NCBI GenBank assembly: GCA_049296795.1
Contig: JBAQTC010000042.1
Coordinates: 84,415 to 148,414 of the forward strand
Origin: CAXNKH01 sp049296795
GTDB taxonomy: Bacteria; Pseudomonadota; Gammaproteobacteria; Burkholderiales; Burkholderiaceae_C
DNA: 64,000 bases
Direction: 5' to 3'
The notes below the pieces were generated by a model. That model saw nothing but the letters and a program-made list of their open reading frames with translations, had not been told where the DNA came from and did not search any database. Positions 49,214 through 57,458 of this stretch are shown piece after piece. A program made the position numbers and the translations under genes. Within the stretch, counting starts at the first letter, position 1; each line of letters opens with the position of its first letter.

Positions 49214-50254
49214 TTACCTCGTGTACTGATCGCGCACCAGTTTGGCGCCTTGGGCTAAGGCTTGCAACTTGCCGAAAGCGACTTCGCGCGAGAGGTATTT
49301 CATTCCGCAATCGGGCGCAGGAATTAAGTTTTCTAGCGGCACGTAGCGCAGTCCAGCGCGAATCCGGTCGGCTACTTGTTCGGCAGTTTCAATCCGGTGG
49401 CTGGATAAATCGAGCACGCCGAGCATGATTTTTTTGCCGGCCAAGTCTTGCAACACGCCCAGATCGAGTTGCGGCTGGGCCGCTTCAATCGAAATCTGTT
49501 TGGCAATCGAGTCACCCAGTCCGGGCAAAAAGGAATAGCCCGTGGGTTTTTGACCGGTGACTACCGCAGCGTAACCAAAGCACAGATGCACGACCGTGGG
49601 AACGGTAATGCCTTGCAGCGCGCGGTTGATGGCCTTGACGGCATAGCGTTTGGCCGCTTCGGGGTCTTGGCGCAGCCAGGGTTCGTCGAGCTGGATCACG
49701 TCGGCACCGGCGGCCTGCAGGTCGAGTGCTTCGGCGTTGACGGCAGCGGCAAAGTCCATCGCCATTTCTTCGTCGTCTTGGTAGAAATCGTTTTTGGCTT
49801 GCTGCGCCATGGTGAAGGGGCCGGGCAGGGTGATTTTGGCGGCGTGAGCGGTATTTCTTCGCAAGAATTCCATGTCGCGCAGTTCAACGGCTTGCACTCT
49901 TTTGAGTTTGGCAACAACCCGTGGAATCGTGGTGGGGATGCCCGCTTTGGAAATAATCACAGCGGGGTTGTCATTGTCCATGCCTTCGAGGGCGGTGGCG
50001 AAGCGGTTCGAGTAGCTTTCGCGGCGAATTTCACCATCGGTAATGATGTCGATTCCGGCGCGCTCCATGTCGCGAATGGCCAAGGCGGTTGCATCGTCTT
50101 GCGCCTGTTCTAAAAAGGGCTCGGGAATTCGCCATATTTCCTTGAGCCGGGTGCGTGGAACCACTTTGGAGAGTTTTTCACGGTCCACCAGCCAATCGGG
50201 TTGGGGGTAACTGCCAACGACGGTGGTCGGCAATATATGGGTCGGCATGGGCAT
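49214..50254 (-). CDS. Cobalamin-independent methionine synthase (MetE C-terminal domain)-like protein
   Basis: 346 residues, only the catalytic C-terminal barrel of MetE. TTVVGSYPQPDWL opens it, TDGEIRRESYSNRF follows, DVIQLDEPWL holds the substrate Asp, VHLCFGY supplies the zinc His and Cys, and PAPDCGMKYLSRE the last zinc Cys. Lone barrels of this kind use other methyl donors or transfer other thiol-linked groups (for example methylcobalamin-linked MetE core, CoM epoxyalkane enzymes). Exact reaction unknown. Confidence 0.88.
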   Translation of the reverse strand: MPMPTHILPTTVVGSYPQPDWLVDREKLSKVVPRTRLKEIWRIPEPFLEQAQDDATALAIRDMERAGIDIITDGEIRRESYSNRFATALEGMDNDNPAVIISKAGIPTTIPRVVAKLKRVQAVELRDMEFLRRNTAHAAKITLPGPFTMAQQAKNDFYQDDEEMAMDFAAAVNAEALDLQAAGADVIQLDEPWLRQDPEAAKRYAVKAINRALQGITVPTVVHLCFGYAAVVTGQKPTGYSFLPGLGDSIAKQISIEAAQPQLDLGVLQDLAGKKIMLGVLDLSSHRIETAEQVADRIRAGLRYVPLENLIPAPDCGMKYLSREVAFGKLQALAQGAKLVRDQYTR

Positions 50255-50384
50255 GGGAGACTCCTGAAGCTGGTCGTAAGGTGGTTTTTAAGGGGTCAAG
50301 GATACGTGTTTCTGCCGGAGCTTGATGGGCGCTGCGCCGGATGCGGGACAATCGCGGCTTGATTTTCGATCCCTTCTTCATGCC

Positions 50385-51044
50385 ATGACCACGACCCCAT
50401 CCCCAGATAGCATTTCCGTTCCCGAGACTGAGTCAGCCCCGCAAGCTGCCCCTGCTGCCCCCGCGCGAGTCGATCGGCGGCAAGCGGCACAACCGGTGCT
50501 GGAAAAATTATTCGAACTTTATCCGGCCTTGTTTGGCGCGCAATTTTTGCCGCTCAAGCTTGGGGTTTATCAGGAGCTGCTGGCGAGTCATCCCGAGCAG
50601 TTCGAGAAAGAGTCGCTGAAGGCTGCGCTGGCGGTTCATACCCGCTCAACCCCTTATTTGAACAGCATGGCAGAGGGCCATGACCGCCATGATTTGCAAG
50701 GCCAGGCGGTTGAAGCCGTGGCACCCGAACATGTCTTTTTGGCCATCGTTGAGTTGTTTCGTCGGCGTCAGCTGCGCACACCGCAGGACTTGAGCCCTAA
50801 GTTGAAGTCCCGTTTGTTGGCTGCGTTTGAAGCTGGCGGATTGAGTCGGCAGGACTACCTGGCCAAAATTCCCGCCAGCCCGGCTAGCGCTTTGTTGGAG
50901 CAGGCTTTGGATCAACGCGAAGCCCATTTGGCCAAGCAAGAGGCTTTGCGCCGAGCGTTTCAGGCCAGCGATCGAACGCCAGAGGACTTTGCCCAGATGT
51001 ACGGACTCGACCCCCATGCGGTTCGCGCCATGCTCAAGACTTGA
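50385..51044 (+). CDS. proQ: ProQ/FinO-domain RNA chaperone
   Basis: 219 residues. A Pro/Ala-rich N-terminal tail is followed by the ProQ fold: QPVLEKLFELYPALFGAQFL, PLKLGVYQELLASHP, LKAALAVHTRSTPYLNSMAE, then DLQGQAVEAVAPEHV. The C-terminal region (LLEQALDQREAHLAKQEALR) is an alpha-helical extension. Binds structured small RNAs. The next in-frame Met upstream would add 21 residues that do not look like the family. Confidence 0.9.
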   Translation: MTTTPSPDSISVPETESAPQAAPAAPARVDRRQAAQPVLEKLFELYPALFGAQFLPLKLGVYQELLASHPEQFEKESLKAALAVHTRSTPYLNSMAEGHDRHDLQGQAVEAVAPEHVFLAIVELFRRRQLRTPQDLSPKLKSRLLAAFEAGGLSRQDYLAKIPASPASALLEQALDQREAHLAKQEALRRAFQASDRTPEDFAQMYGLDPHAVRAMLKT

Positions 51045-51076
51045 GAGCAGTGGCGTCTGGGCTGGGATCAGAGGTT

Positions 51077-52132
51077 TCAGAGGATTCGGTTAAACCAGAG
51101 CAATGACAGACCGGCTGAGGCCAGGGCCAGCAGCGCTGCGAGCAGGGCCAGCAGGCCGGAAATTTCGGTTTCTTTTTTCTCCAGCATCAGCCGTGTACTG
51201 AGCGACTGGTAAACCTTTTTTAAATCCTCGGCCGTGCCGGCATAAAAGTACTCGCCCATCGTGCGCTGGGCGATGGCTTTCAGGGTTTCTTCGTCGAGTC
51301 GGACCCGCATCGACCAACCTTCAAAACCCAGGGTTTCGCCGTTGACCGTTCCAACGCCCACGGTGTAGATCCGCACGCCGCGATCGGCCGCCATTTTGGC
51401 GGCTTCAATCGAATCGACGCCGGTCGTGCGTTGGCCATCGGTGAGCAAAATGATGGCGGCTGATCCGTAGGAGCCGGGTGCAAGCGGGACAAATTCTTTC
51501 TTGGTTTCTTTGGGCGCTTGGTCGATGGCTAAAGCGCGAGGGCGCTCTCGGCCATAGCCCATGGCGGCCAAATCGATGCCAGCGTCGGGAAATAAGGTGG
51601 CCAGCGACAGCACGATGCCGTTGCCAATCGCCGTGCCGCGCTGCATTTGAAAACGGTCAATCGCCGAGACCAAGTCGTCGCGGTTCAAGGTCGGTATTTG
51701 GGCAAGCTGGGCCGAACCGGCAAAAGCCACGATGCCGACCTTGACATGGCGCGGCAGCTCAGTCAAAAAAGATTTGGCCGCGTTTTGCGCCGCCACCATC
51801 CGGTTGGGTTGGACGTCAGTAGCACGCATGCTGCCGGACACGTCCATCGCCAATATGATGGTTTCTTGCTGCATCGGCAGGGTGATCACGGCCAGCGGTC
51901 GGGCTGCTGCCAGTAGCATGGCCGCCAGCGCCAGCAAAAAAAGTGCTGGCGGAAAATGGCGTCGCCAATTCGGCCCCTGAGCCAAAGCCTGTTTGACCAA
52001 GCCCAAGCTGGCGTAGCGCACAGCGAGTTTTTTCTTGCGTTGCAGCAGCCACAAATACAGCAACAGCAACAGGGGCAGGGTCAACAACAGCCACAGAAAA
52101 TGGGGCCAAACAAAGTTCAGTGGCGAGTTCAT
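51077..52132 (-). CDS. Membrane-anchored VWA-domain protein (BatA/BatB-like)
   Basis: 351 residues: two N-terminal membrane segments (FLWLLLTLPLLLLLYLWLLQ; FPPALFLLALAAMLLAAARP), a VWA domain with MIDAS motifs AMDVSGSMRAT and LLTDGQRTTGVDS, and a C-terminal anchor. Last gene of the MoxR operon; such proteins associate with MoxR ATPases in assembly of metal enzymes or stress tolerance. Overlaps DUF58 by 4 bp. Confidence 0.93.
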   Translation of the reverse strand: MNSPLNFVWPHFLWLLLTLPLLLLLYLWLLQRKKKLAVRYASLGLVKQALAQGPNWRRHFPPALFLLALAAMLLAAARPLAVITLPMQQETIILAMDVSGSMRATDVQPNRMVAAQNAAKSFLTELPRHVKVGIVAFAGSAQLAQIPTLNRDDLVSAIDRFQMQRGTAIGNGIVLSLATLFPDAGIDLAAMGYGRERPRALAIDQAPKETKKEFVPLAPGSYGSAAIILLTDGQRTTGVDSIEAAKMAADRGVRIYTVGVGTVNGETLGFEGWSMRVRLDEETLKAIAQRTMGEYFYAGTAEDLKKVYQSLSTRLMLEKKETEISGLLALLAALLALASAGLSLLWFNRIL

Positions 52133-53157
52133 GCGTGGGTCTCCTGAGCTGATGGCTGGCTCATGGATTGAAGGTGAACTGGCAAGCGGGCCGACGCGCT
52201 CAGGCGTGAGCGGCTTTTGCGCAAGTCCATGAAGCGCAGCAGCGATTGCAACAAATCGTCGTCGGTGCGCAACTCCAGTGCATCGACGCCAGCTCGGCTC
52301 AGGGCGTGCCGCAACTCGTTCTCGCGTTGCGCCGCCAAGTCGGCAAAGCGACGTCGAAAACCCGCGTCATGCGTGTCCACCAGCTGTTGTTCCCCAGTTT
52401 CGGCATCGCGCAGGGTCAGTAAACCGAGGTCGGGCAGTTCCTGCTCAAGGGGATCGAGCAAGCGCACGGCCACCACTTCATGGCGTCGTGCTAACAAGGC
52501 CAGCGCATTTTCCCAACCCGGTTCGCTGATGAAATCAGACACGACAAACACAGTGCTGCGGCGTTTGATCAAGCCCTGGGCCGATTGCAGCAACTGGTGC
52601 AACTGGGTCGGTCCGGTGGCACTGTCGTTGGCGGCAGGGCGCTGTTGCATGCGGTGCAGCAAGTGCAGCACATGGTTGCGGCCGAGTCGCGCTGGAATCA
52701 TGGCTTCAAGCTGTGAGCCGTAAAGCAAGGCGCCGACCCGGTTGCCGTGACGCGTCAATAGCCGAGCCAACACGGCGACCAGTTCAGTGGCGATATCGGA
52801 TTTGCGTTGTGATCCCGAGCCAAAATCGACCGAAGCACTTAAATCCAATAAAAACCAGGCGGCCATTTCACGGTCTTCGGTGAAGACGCGCACATGGGGA
52901 AGTTGCAGCCGGGCGGTGACGTTCCAGTCGATGTGGCGCACATCGTCATGGTGCTGGTACTCGCGCAAGTCGGCCAAGTCGATGCCGCTGCCGCGCATCA
53001 GGGTACGGTAGTCACCCTGCAGCAACCCGTCGAGTCGGCGCAGCACGCTCCACTCCAAGCGACGCAACAACGACTCGGCTGTGCTGGGCGGCAACGCCGT
53101 CGCAGCCTGCGGCGGCGCTAAAGCTTTTTGTTTTTTCCGAAGAAAGGGGAAGTCCAT
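52129..53157 (-). CDS. DUF58-family protein
   Basis: 342 residues. GSGIDLADLREYQHHDDVRH, IDWNVTARLQLPHVRVF is the DUF58 signature, followed by LLDLSASVDFGSG, a VWA-like fold without all metal residues. No membrane anchor seen, unlike many DUF58 proteins. Second gene after the ATPase, start and stop overlapping by 1 bp, so made together. Confidence 0.93.
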   Translation of the reverse strand: MDFPFLRKKQKALAPPQAATALPPSTAESLLRRLEWSVLRRLDGLLQGDYRTLMRGSGIDLADLREYQHHDDVRHIDWNVTARLQLPHVRVFTEDREMAAWFLLDLSASVDFGSGSQRKSDIATELVAVLARLLTRHGNRVGALLYGSQLEAMIPARLGRNHVLHLLHRMQQRPAANDSATGPTQLHQLLQSAQGLIKRRSTVFVVSDFISEPGWENALALLARRHEVVAVRLLDPLEQELPDLGLLTLRDAETGEQQLVDTHDAGFRRRFADLAAQRENELRHALSRAGVDALELRTDDDLLQSLLRFMDLRKSRSRLSASARLPVHLQSMSQPSAQETHA

Positions 53158-54164
53158 TAGGCGGCGAGTGGTTCGTGGGCCAGCGGTTTGGCCGGTAGGG
53201 GAATCCGCGCCATGATTTTGGCGATCAGCTGGTCGGCGCTCAGTCCCTCGGCCAGGGCTTCATACGACAACACCAAGCGGTGGCGCAGCACGTCGGCAGC
53301 CAGGTCGCCCATGTCTTCGGGCAGCACATAGCTGCGTCCGCGCAGCAGAGCCAGCGCGCGCGCGCCCTCGGTCAAGTTGATGGTGGCGCGCGGACTGGCG
53401 CCGAAAGTGAGGTATCGGCTCAGTTCTTCTAGGCCGTGCTGAGCCGGCGCGCGGGTCGCGCCCACCAAGCGGACGGCGTATTGCACCAACGAGGGATCGA
53501 CATAGACGTTGCGGCACTCGTTTTGCATCTGGGCCAGTTGTGCGGTGTTGGCCACCGCCAGCGCGCTGACGGCTGCACCCGTAACGCGTTGCACGATGAC
53601 AAACTCCTCTTCGGCGCTGGGGTAATCGACCAGCACTTTCATCATGAAGCGATCAACTTGGGCTTCTGGCAAGGGGTAAGTGCCTTCGGTTTCGATCGGG
53701 TTCTGGGTTGCCATCACCAAAAAGGGAGAGGGCACACGGTGAGTTTGTCCGGCAATCGTCACCTGGCGTTCCTGCATCACTTCGAGCAGTGCGCTTTGCA
53801 CTTTGGCCGGTGCGCGGTTGATCTCATCAGCCAACAACAGGTTGGTGAACACCGGGCCCAAGTTGGTACTGAATTCGCCGGTTTTTTGGTTGTAAATTCG
53901 GGTTCCGACCAAGTCGGCCGGAACCAAGTCGGGCGTGAACTGGATGCGTTTGAAATCACCGTGCATCGTGTTGGCCAGGGTTTTGATGGTCAAGGTTTTG
54001 GCCAGGCCGGGAACCCCTTCCACCAGCAAATGGCCCTGGGCCAACATGGCGACCATGACGCGCTCGAGGAATCGGTCCTGCCCGACCACGACCCGTTTGA
54101 CCTCATACAAAATTTGTTCCATCAGTTCAGCCGTTGCGCCGGCGACAGGAGTGCGGTGATCCAT
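53157..54164 (-). CDS. MoxR-family AAA+ ATPase
   Basis: 335 residues. Walker A region VEGVPGLAKTL, Walker B LLLADEINRAPAKVQ, sensor 1 MATQNPIETEGTY, and Arg finger/lid part FGASPRATINLTEGA. Works as a chaperone ATPase on the VWA/DUF58 partners downstream. Eleven bp after the protease gene. Confidence 0.95.
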   Translation of the reverse strand: MDHRTPVAGATAELMEQILYEVKRVVVGQDRFLERVMVAMLAQGHLLVEGVPGLAKTLTIKTLANTMHGDFKRIQFTPDLVPADLVGTRIYNQKTGEFSTNLGPVFTNLLLADEINRAPAKVQSALLEVMQERQVTIAGQTHRVPSPFLVMATQNPIETEGTYPLPEAQVDRFMMKVLVDYPSAEEEFVIVQRVTGAAVSALAVANTAQLAQMQNECRNVYVDPSLVQYAVRLVGATRAPAQHGLEELSRYLTFGASPRATINLTEGARALALLRGRSYVLPEDMGDLAADVLRHRLVLSYEALAEGLSADQLIAKIMARIPLPAKPLAHEPLAA

Positions 54165-54175
54165 GGGGAATCCTT

Positions 54176-55078
54176 TTAGAAAGGTGACAGGCCGACGGCT
54201 GAAGCGGCGTTCTCGATCGGGACCGCAAAGCCGATGCCGATGAAGGTGCGTTGCTCAGAGGGATTGAGGATGGCAGTGACGATGCCCACTACCTCGCCGT
54301 CCATGGTGACCAGTGGGCCACCTGAATTGCCTGGGTTGGCAGCGGCATCGAATTGGATCAGGTTGCTCATTTCTTGTTTGCCTTCGGGTGAGCGAAACAT
54401 GCGCTTGAGGCCCGAGATCACGCCAGTGGAGGCCGAGGGGCCGATGCCAAACGGAAAGCCCACCGCCAACACGGCATCACCCGGAGTCAGGTCGGCGGTC
54501 GAGCGCAAGGTGGCCGCAATCAAATCATCGGGTATTTTGTGGGCTTGCAGAACGGCCAGGTCGTCCTCGGCTTTGACCCCGGTGATGCTGGCCCCCGATT
54601 CCAGGCCATCGGAAAATACCAGTTTGATACGACTGGTTCCGGCCACCACGTGCAGGTTGGTGAGTATTTTTCCGGTGTCAACGATCACCACGCCGGTTCC
54701 CACCCCGTGCTCGACCTCTTCCTTGGTTTTGGGGTGGATGGCGTAGCCCACCACCCGCACCACAGCGGGCAGCACATTGGCATAGGCCCGCGCGGCAGCC
54801 GAGGGCAAGTTGACGGTCTCCAGTGTTTTCAGCACAGCGGCGTCGATGTCGTCTTGGGTTAACTTGCGTTGGGGTGATCCGTTTGTGAACAACAGCAGCA
54901 AGCCCAACAGACTGATGGCCAGCCAGAGCCAACGCGAATCGCTCGCCGTGCGGCGCAGCCAGAGTTGCACGCTGCTGGTTTTAACCGGGATGGGGTCGCG
55001 CTCGGCTGCGACCGCACCTAGCTGGGCGCGGCCTGGGTTGACGGCTTGACTGGCACTGTAAACAACGGTTCGACGCAT
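54176..55078 (-). CDS. HtrA-like trypsin-fold serine protease, single membrane anchor, no PDZ
   Basis: 300 residues. A positively charged N-terminus leads to one membrane helix (WLWLAISLLGLLLLF). The protease fold has His in TNLHVVAGTS, Asp in AEDDLAVLQA and Ser in AANPGNSGGPLV. HtrA/DegS proteins usually carry a PDZ domain after this; here the chain ends 50 residues after the catalytic Ser. Heads the MoxR/DUF58/VWA operon, so it may process or police that complex in the periplasm. Confidence 0.9.
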   Translation of the reverse strand: MRRTVVYSASQAVNPGRAQLGAVAAERDPIPVKTSSVQLWLRRTASDSRWLWLAISLLGLLLLFTNGSPQRKLTQDDIDAAVLKTLETVNLPSAAARAYANVLPAVVRVVGYAIHPKTKEEVEHGVGTGVVIVDTGKILTNLHVVAGTSRIKLVFSDGLESGASITGVKAEDDLAVLQAHKIPDDLIAATLRSTADLTPGDAVLAVGFPFGIGPSASTGVISGLKRMFRSPEGKQEMSNLIQFDAAANPGNSGGPLVTMDGEVVGIVTAILNPSEQRTFIGIGFAVPIENAASAVGLSPF

Positions 55079-55186
55079 GCGTTGACCTGAGGTTTGGGTA
55101 GACAGATAGGGCTGGACAGACGCAAGTTAGCACGGTTTTGGAAATGCTGCAGAGTCAGGATCGAGGGCTTGAGGCATCATGCGAGG

Positions 55187-56035
55187 ATGACGAGCTGGAT
55201 CGACACCCATTGCCATTTGGACGCCGCCGAATTTGGGGCGGATGCGACCGCGGTGGTGTTGCGTGCCAACGCACAGCAGGTCGGGCATTGCGTGATTCCT
55301 GCTGTGGCCCTGGCGCATTTCGACACGGTGCGTGGACTGGCCCACCAGTTGGGCTGCAGTTACGCGCTGGGCATTCACCCGCTGTACGTGGCGCAGTCGC
55401 AAGAGCAGGATTTGCAGCGGCTGGATGAACATTTGCAGCTGCACGGGGCCGATCAGCGGCTGGTCGCGGTGGGCGAAATTGGGCTCGATTATTTTGTTCC
55501 CGAGCTCACGCGCAGCCCGCTGCGCGAACGGCAGGAATTTTTTTACCGCGAACAGCTCAAGCTGGCGCGCCAGCACGGCCTGCCGGTGATTTTGCATGTG
55601 CGCCGTTCGGCCGATGCCTTGCTCAAAGGGCTGCGTGATAGCGCAGTTGCAGGGTCGGCCTGGCGTGGAATTGCCCATGCTTTCAATGGCAGTGCGCAAC
55701 AGGCGCAGGCTTTTATCGATCTCGGTTTCAAGCTCGGCTTTGGCGGTGCGCTGACCTATGAGCGGGCTTTGAACTTGCGTCGTTTGGTCAAGATGGTTCC
55801 GTTGCAATCGATCGTGTTGGAAACCGATGCGCCTGACATGCCGCCGCACTGGTTGTACACGCCGTCAGCGCAACGTGTTGCCGGCCAGCCGCAACTGGCC
55901 AATGAGCCAGCGCAGTTGCCGCGGATTGCTGCCGTGATCGCCGAATTGCGCGGCATGACGCTCGAAGCGCTGGCCAGTGCCAACCGGCACAACGCCATCG
56001 CTGCCCTGCCCAAGCTGGCGGCTGTGCTGGACTGA
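55187..56035 (+). CDS. TatD-family metal-dependent deoxyribonuclease
   Basis: 282 residues from the ATG with GCGAGG upstream. WIDTHCHLDAAEFG gives the first His pair, AVGEIGLDYF the metal Glu, PVILHVRRSADALL and IAHAFNGSAQQA two His, and VLETDAPDMPPHW the Asp. Family members trim DNA 3'-5' and act in repair and apoptosis-like turnover. A longer frame upstream (31 residues) lacks similarity. Confidence 0.93.
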   Translation: MTSWIDTHCHLDAAEFGADATAVVLRANAQQVGHCVIPAVALAHFDTVRGLAHQLGCSYALGIHPLYVAQSQEQDLQRLDEHLQLHGADQRLVAVGEIGLDYFVPELTRSPLRERQEFFYREQLKLARQHGLPVILHVRRSADALLKGLRDSAVAGSAWRGIAHAFNGSAQQAQAFIDLGFKLGFGGALTYERALNLRRLVKMVPLQSIVLETDAPDMPPHWLYTPSAQRVAGQPQLANEPAQLPRIAAVIAELRGMTLEALASANRHNAIAALPKLAAVLD

Positions 56036-56105
56036 CGCAGCGGGGGCCGGATAAACCCATAAACTTGCGGGACCGACATTTGGCTCTGTCTCCAACTATT
56101 TAAAC

Positions 56106-56861
56106 GTGAAAAAAACAAAGATCAGCTTGCCCGAAGTTCATTTCTCCGACGAGGGAGATGTGCGCCATTTGCATCTGGGTCAGACTCCCTGGATTCAGGG
56201 TTCGATGAAACTTGATGCGCCGCTGGAGTTGGTTCATGCGTACATCGAACGCATGATGGCTTGGTTGTTGTTCGTTGAGGCGAGTAGCGTCCCGCAGCGC
56301 CAGGCGCTGCAGCTGGGGCTGGGAGCGGCCTCGCTCACCAAGTTCTGCCACAAGGTGTTGCGAATGAAAACCACGGCGATCGAGCTCAACCCGCAAGTGC
56401 TGGCGGCCTGTCGCGGCTGGTTCAAGCTGGCCAATGACAACAGCCGGATGCAGGTGCTGCTGGCCGACGCCCAACAGGAAATCAAGAATCCGCGTTGGTG
56501 GGGTGCGGTCGATGCGTTGCAAGTTGATTTGTACGACCAGGAAGCTGCAGCGCCGGTGCTCGACAGCGCGGAGTTCTATGCCGATTGCCGCCGCCTGCTC
56601 AGTGAAGACGGTTGTATGACGGTGAATTTGTTTGGCCGATCTTCCAGCTTTGAGCGCAGCGTGCAGAAAATCAGTTTGGCGTTTGGTCTTGATGCGGTCT
56701 GGGCTTTCAAGCCGACGCGTGAAGGCAATACCGTGGTGCTGGCGCAGCGCACCGCTTCGCGCCCCACGCGCGCCCTGTTGAACGAGCGCGCCGAAGCCAT
56801 TCAGGCGCGCTGGGGCTTAAGCGCGACCAAGTGGGTCCGGGGCTTTAGGCCTTTGACTTGA
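56106..56861 (+). CDS. Spermidine-synthase-like (Rossmann) methyltransferase-fold protein
   Basis: 251 residues from a GTG. LQLGLGAASLTKFCHKVL is the SAM/decarboxy-SAM-binding loop, TTAIELNPQVLAACRGWFKL the acidic loop, QVDLYDQE the catalytic-Asp region, and CRRLLSEDGCMTVNLFGR a late motif. The polyamine-binding gate-keeper residues of true spermidine synthases are not evident, so the substrate is uncertain. Confidence 0.85.
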   Translation: MKKTKISLPEVHFSDEGDVRHLHLGQTPWIQGSMKLDAPLELVHAYIERMMAWLLFVEASSVPQRQALQLGLGAASLTKFCHKVLRMKTTAIELNPQVLAACRGWFKLANDNSRMQVLLADAQQEIKNPRWWGAVDALQVDLYDQEAAAPVLDSAEFYADCRRLLSEDGCMTVNLFGRSSSFERSVQKISLAFGLDAVWAFKPTREGNTVVLAQRTASRPTRALLNERAEAIQARWGLSATKWVRGFRPLT

Positions 56862-56958
56862 GTCGCCTAGGTGTTAACCCGCACTAGGTGAAAACCACAT
56901 CGGCCCCAAGTGCGATAGCCCCATAATCGCGCCTTGAATCATCTTTAGGAGTTGAGGT

Positions 56959-57447
56959 ATGAAAATCAAAAGTCAGAAGGATTTCTTCTCTGGCCTGATG
57001 TTCGCTGTCATTGGCATCGCGTTTGCTCTGGGTGCCCGCAATTACAGCCTGGGTTCGGGCGCGCGCATGGGGCCGGGTTATTTCCCCATGTTGCTCGGTA
57101 TTTTGCTGGCCCTGCTCGGTGCCATCGTGATGTTCAATGCCATGGTGATCGAGACCGAAGGCGGCGAAAAGGTTGGCAAATGGGCCTGGAAACCGATTGC
57201 CTATGTGCTGGGCGCCAACGTGGTGTTCGGTATTTTGCTGGCAGGACTGCCTTCAATCAAAGTGCCTGCCATGGGCTTGATCGTGGGTATTTATGCCCTG
57301 ACCATCATCTCCAGCATGGCTGAGTCGCACTTCAGGTGGAAACCGGTGTTGATTCTGGCAACAGTGTTGTCGATTGGCAGTTACCTGGCTTTCATTGTTT
57401 TGCTCAAACTTCAGTTTCAAGTTTGGCCTGCTTTCATCACGGGTTGA
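56959..57447 (+). CDS. tctB: Tripartite tricarboxylate transporter small membrane subunit (TctB type)
   Basis: 162 residues with four membrane segments: FFSGLMFAVIGIAFALGARN, MGPGYFPMLLGILLALLGAI, a third near residue 85 and a fourth (ILATVLSIGSYLAFIVLLKL). GARMGPGYFP is the TctB signature. Works with the large subunit 11 bp downstream. TTTAGGAG provides the ribosome site. Confidence 0.94.
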   Translation: MKIKSQKDFFSGLMFAVIGIAFALGARNYSLGSGARMGPGYFPMLLGILLALLGAIVMFNAMVIETEGGEKVGKWAWKPIAYVLGANVVFGILLAGLPSIKVPAMGLIVGIYALTIISSMAESHFRWKPVLILATVLSIGSYLAFIVLLKLQFQVWPAFITG

Positions 57448-57458
57448 GGAGAAAATAA

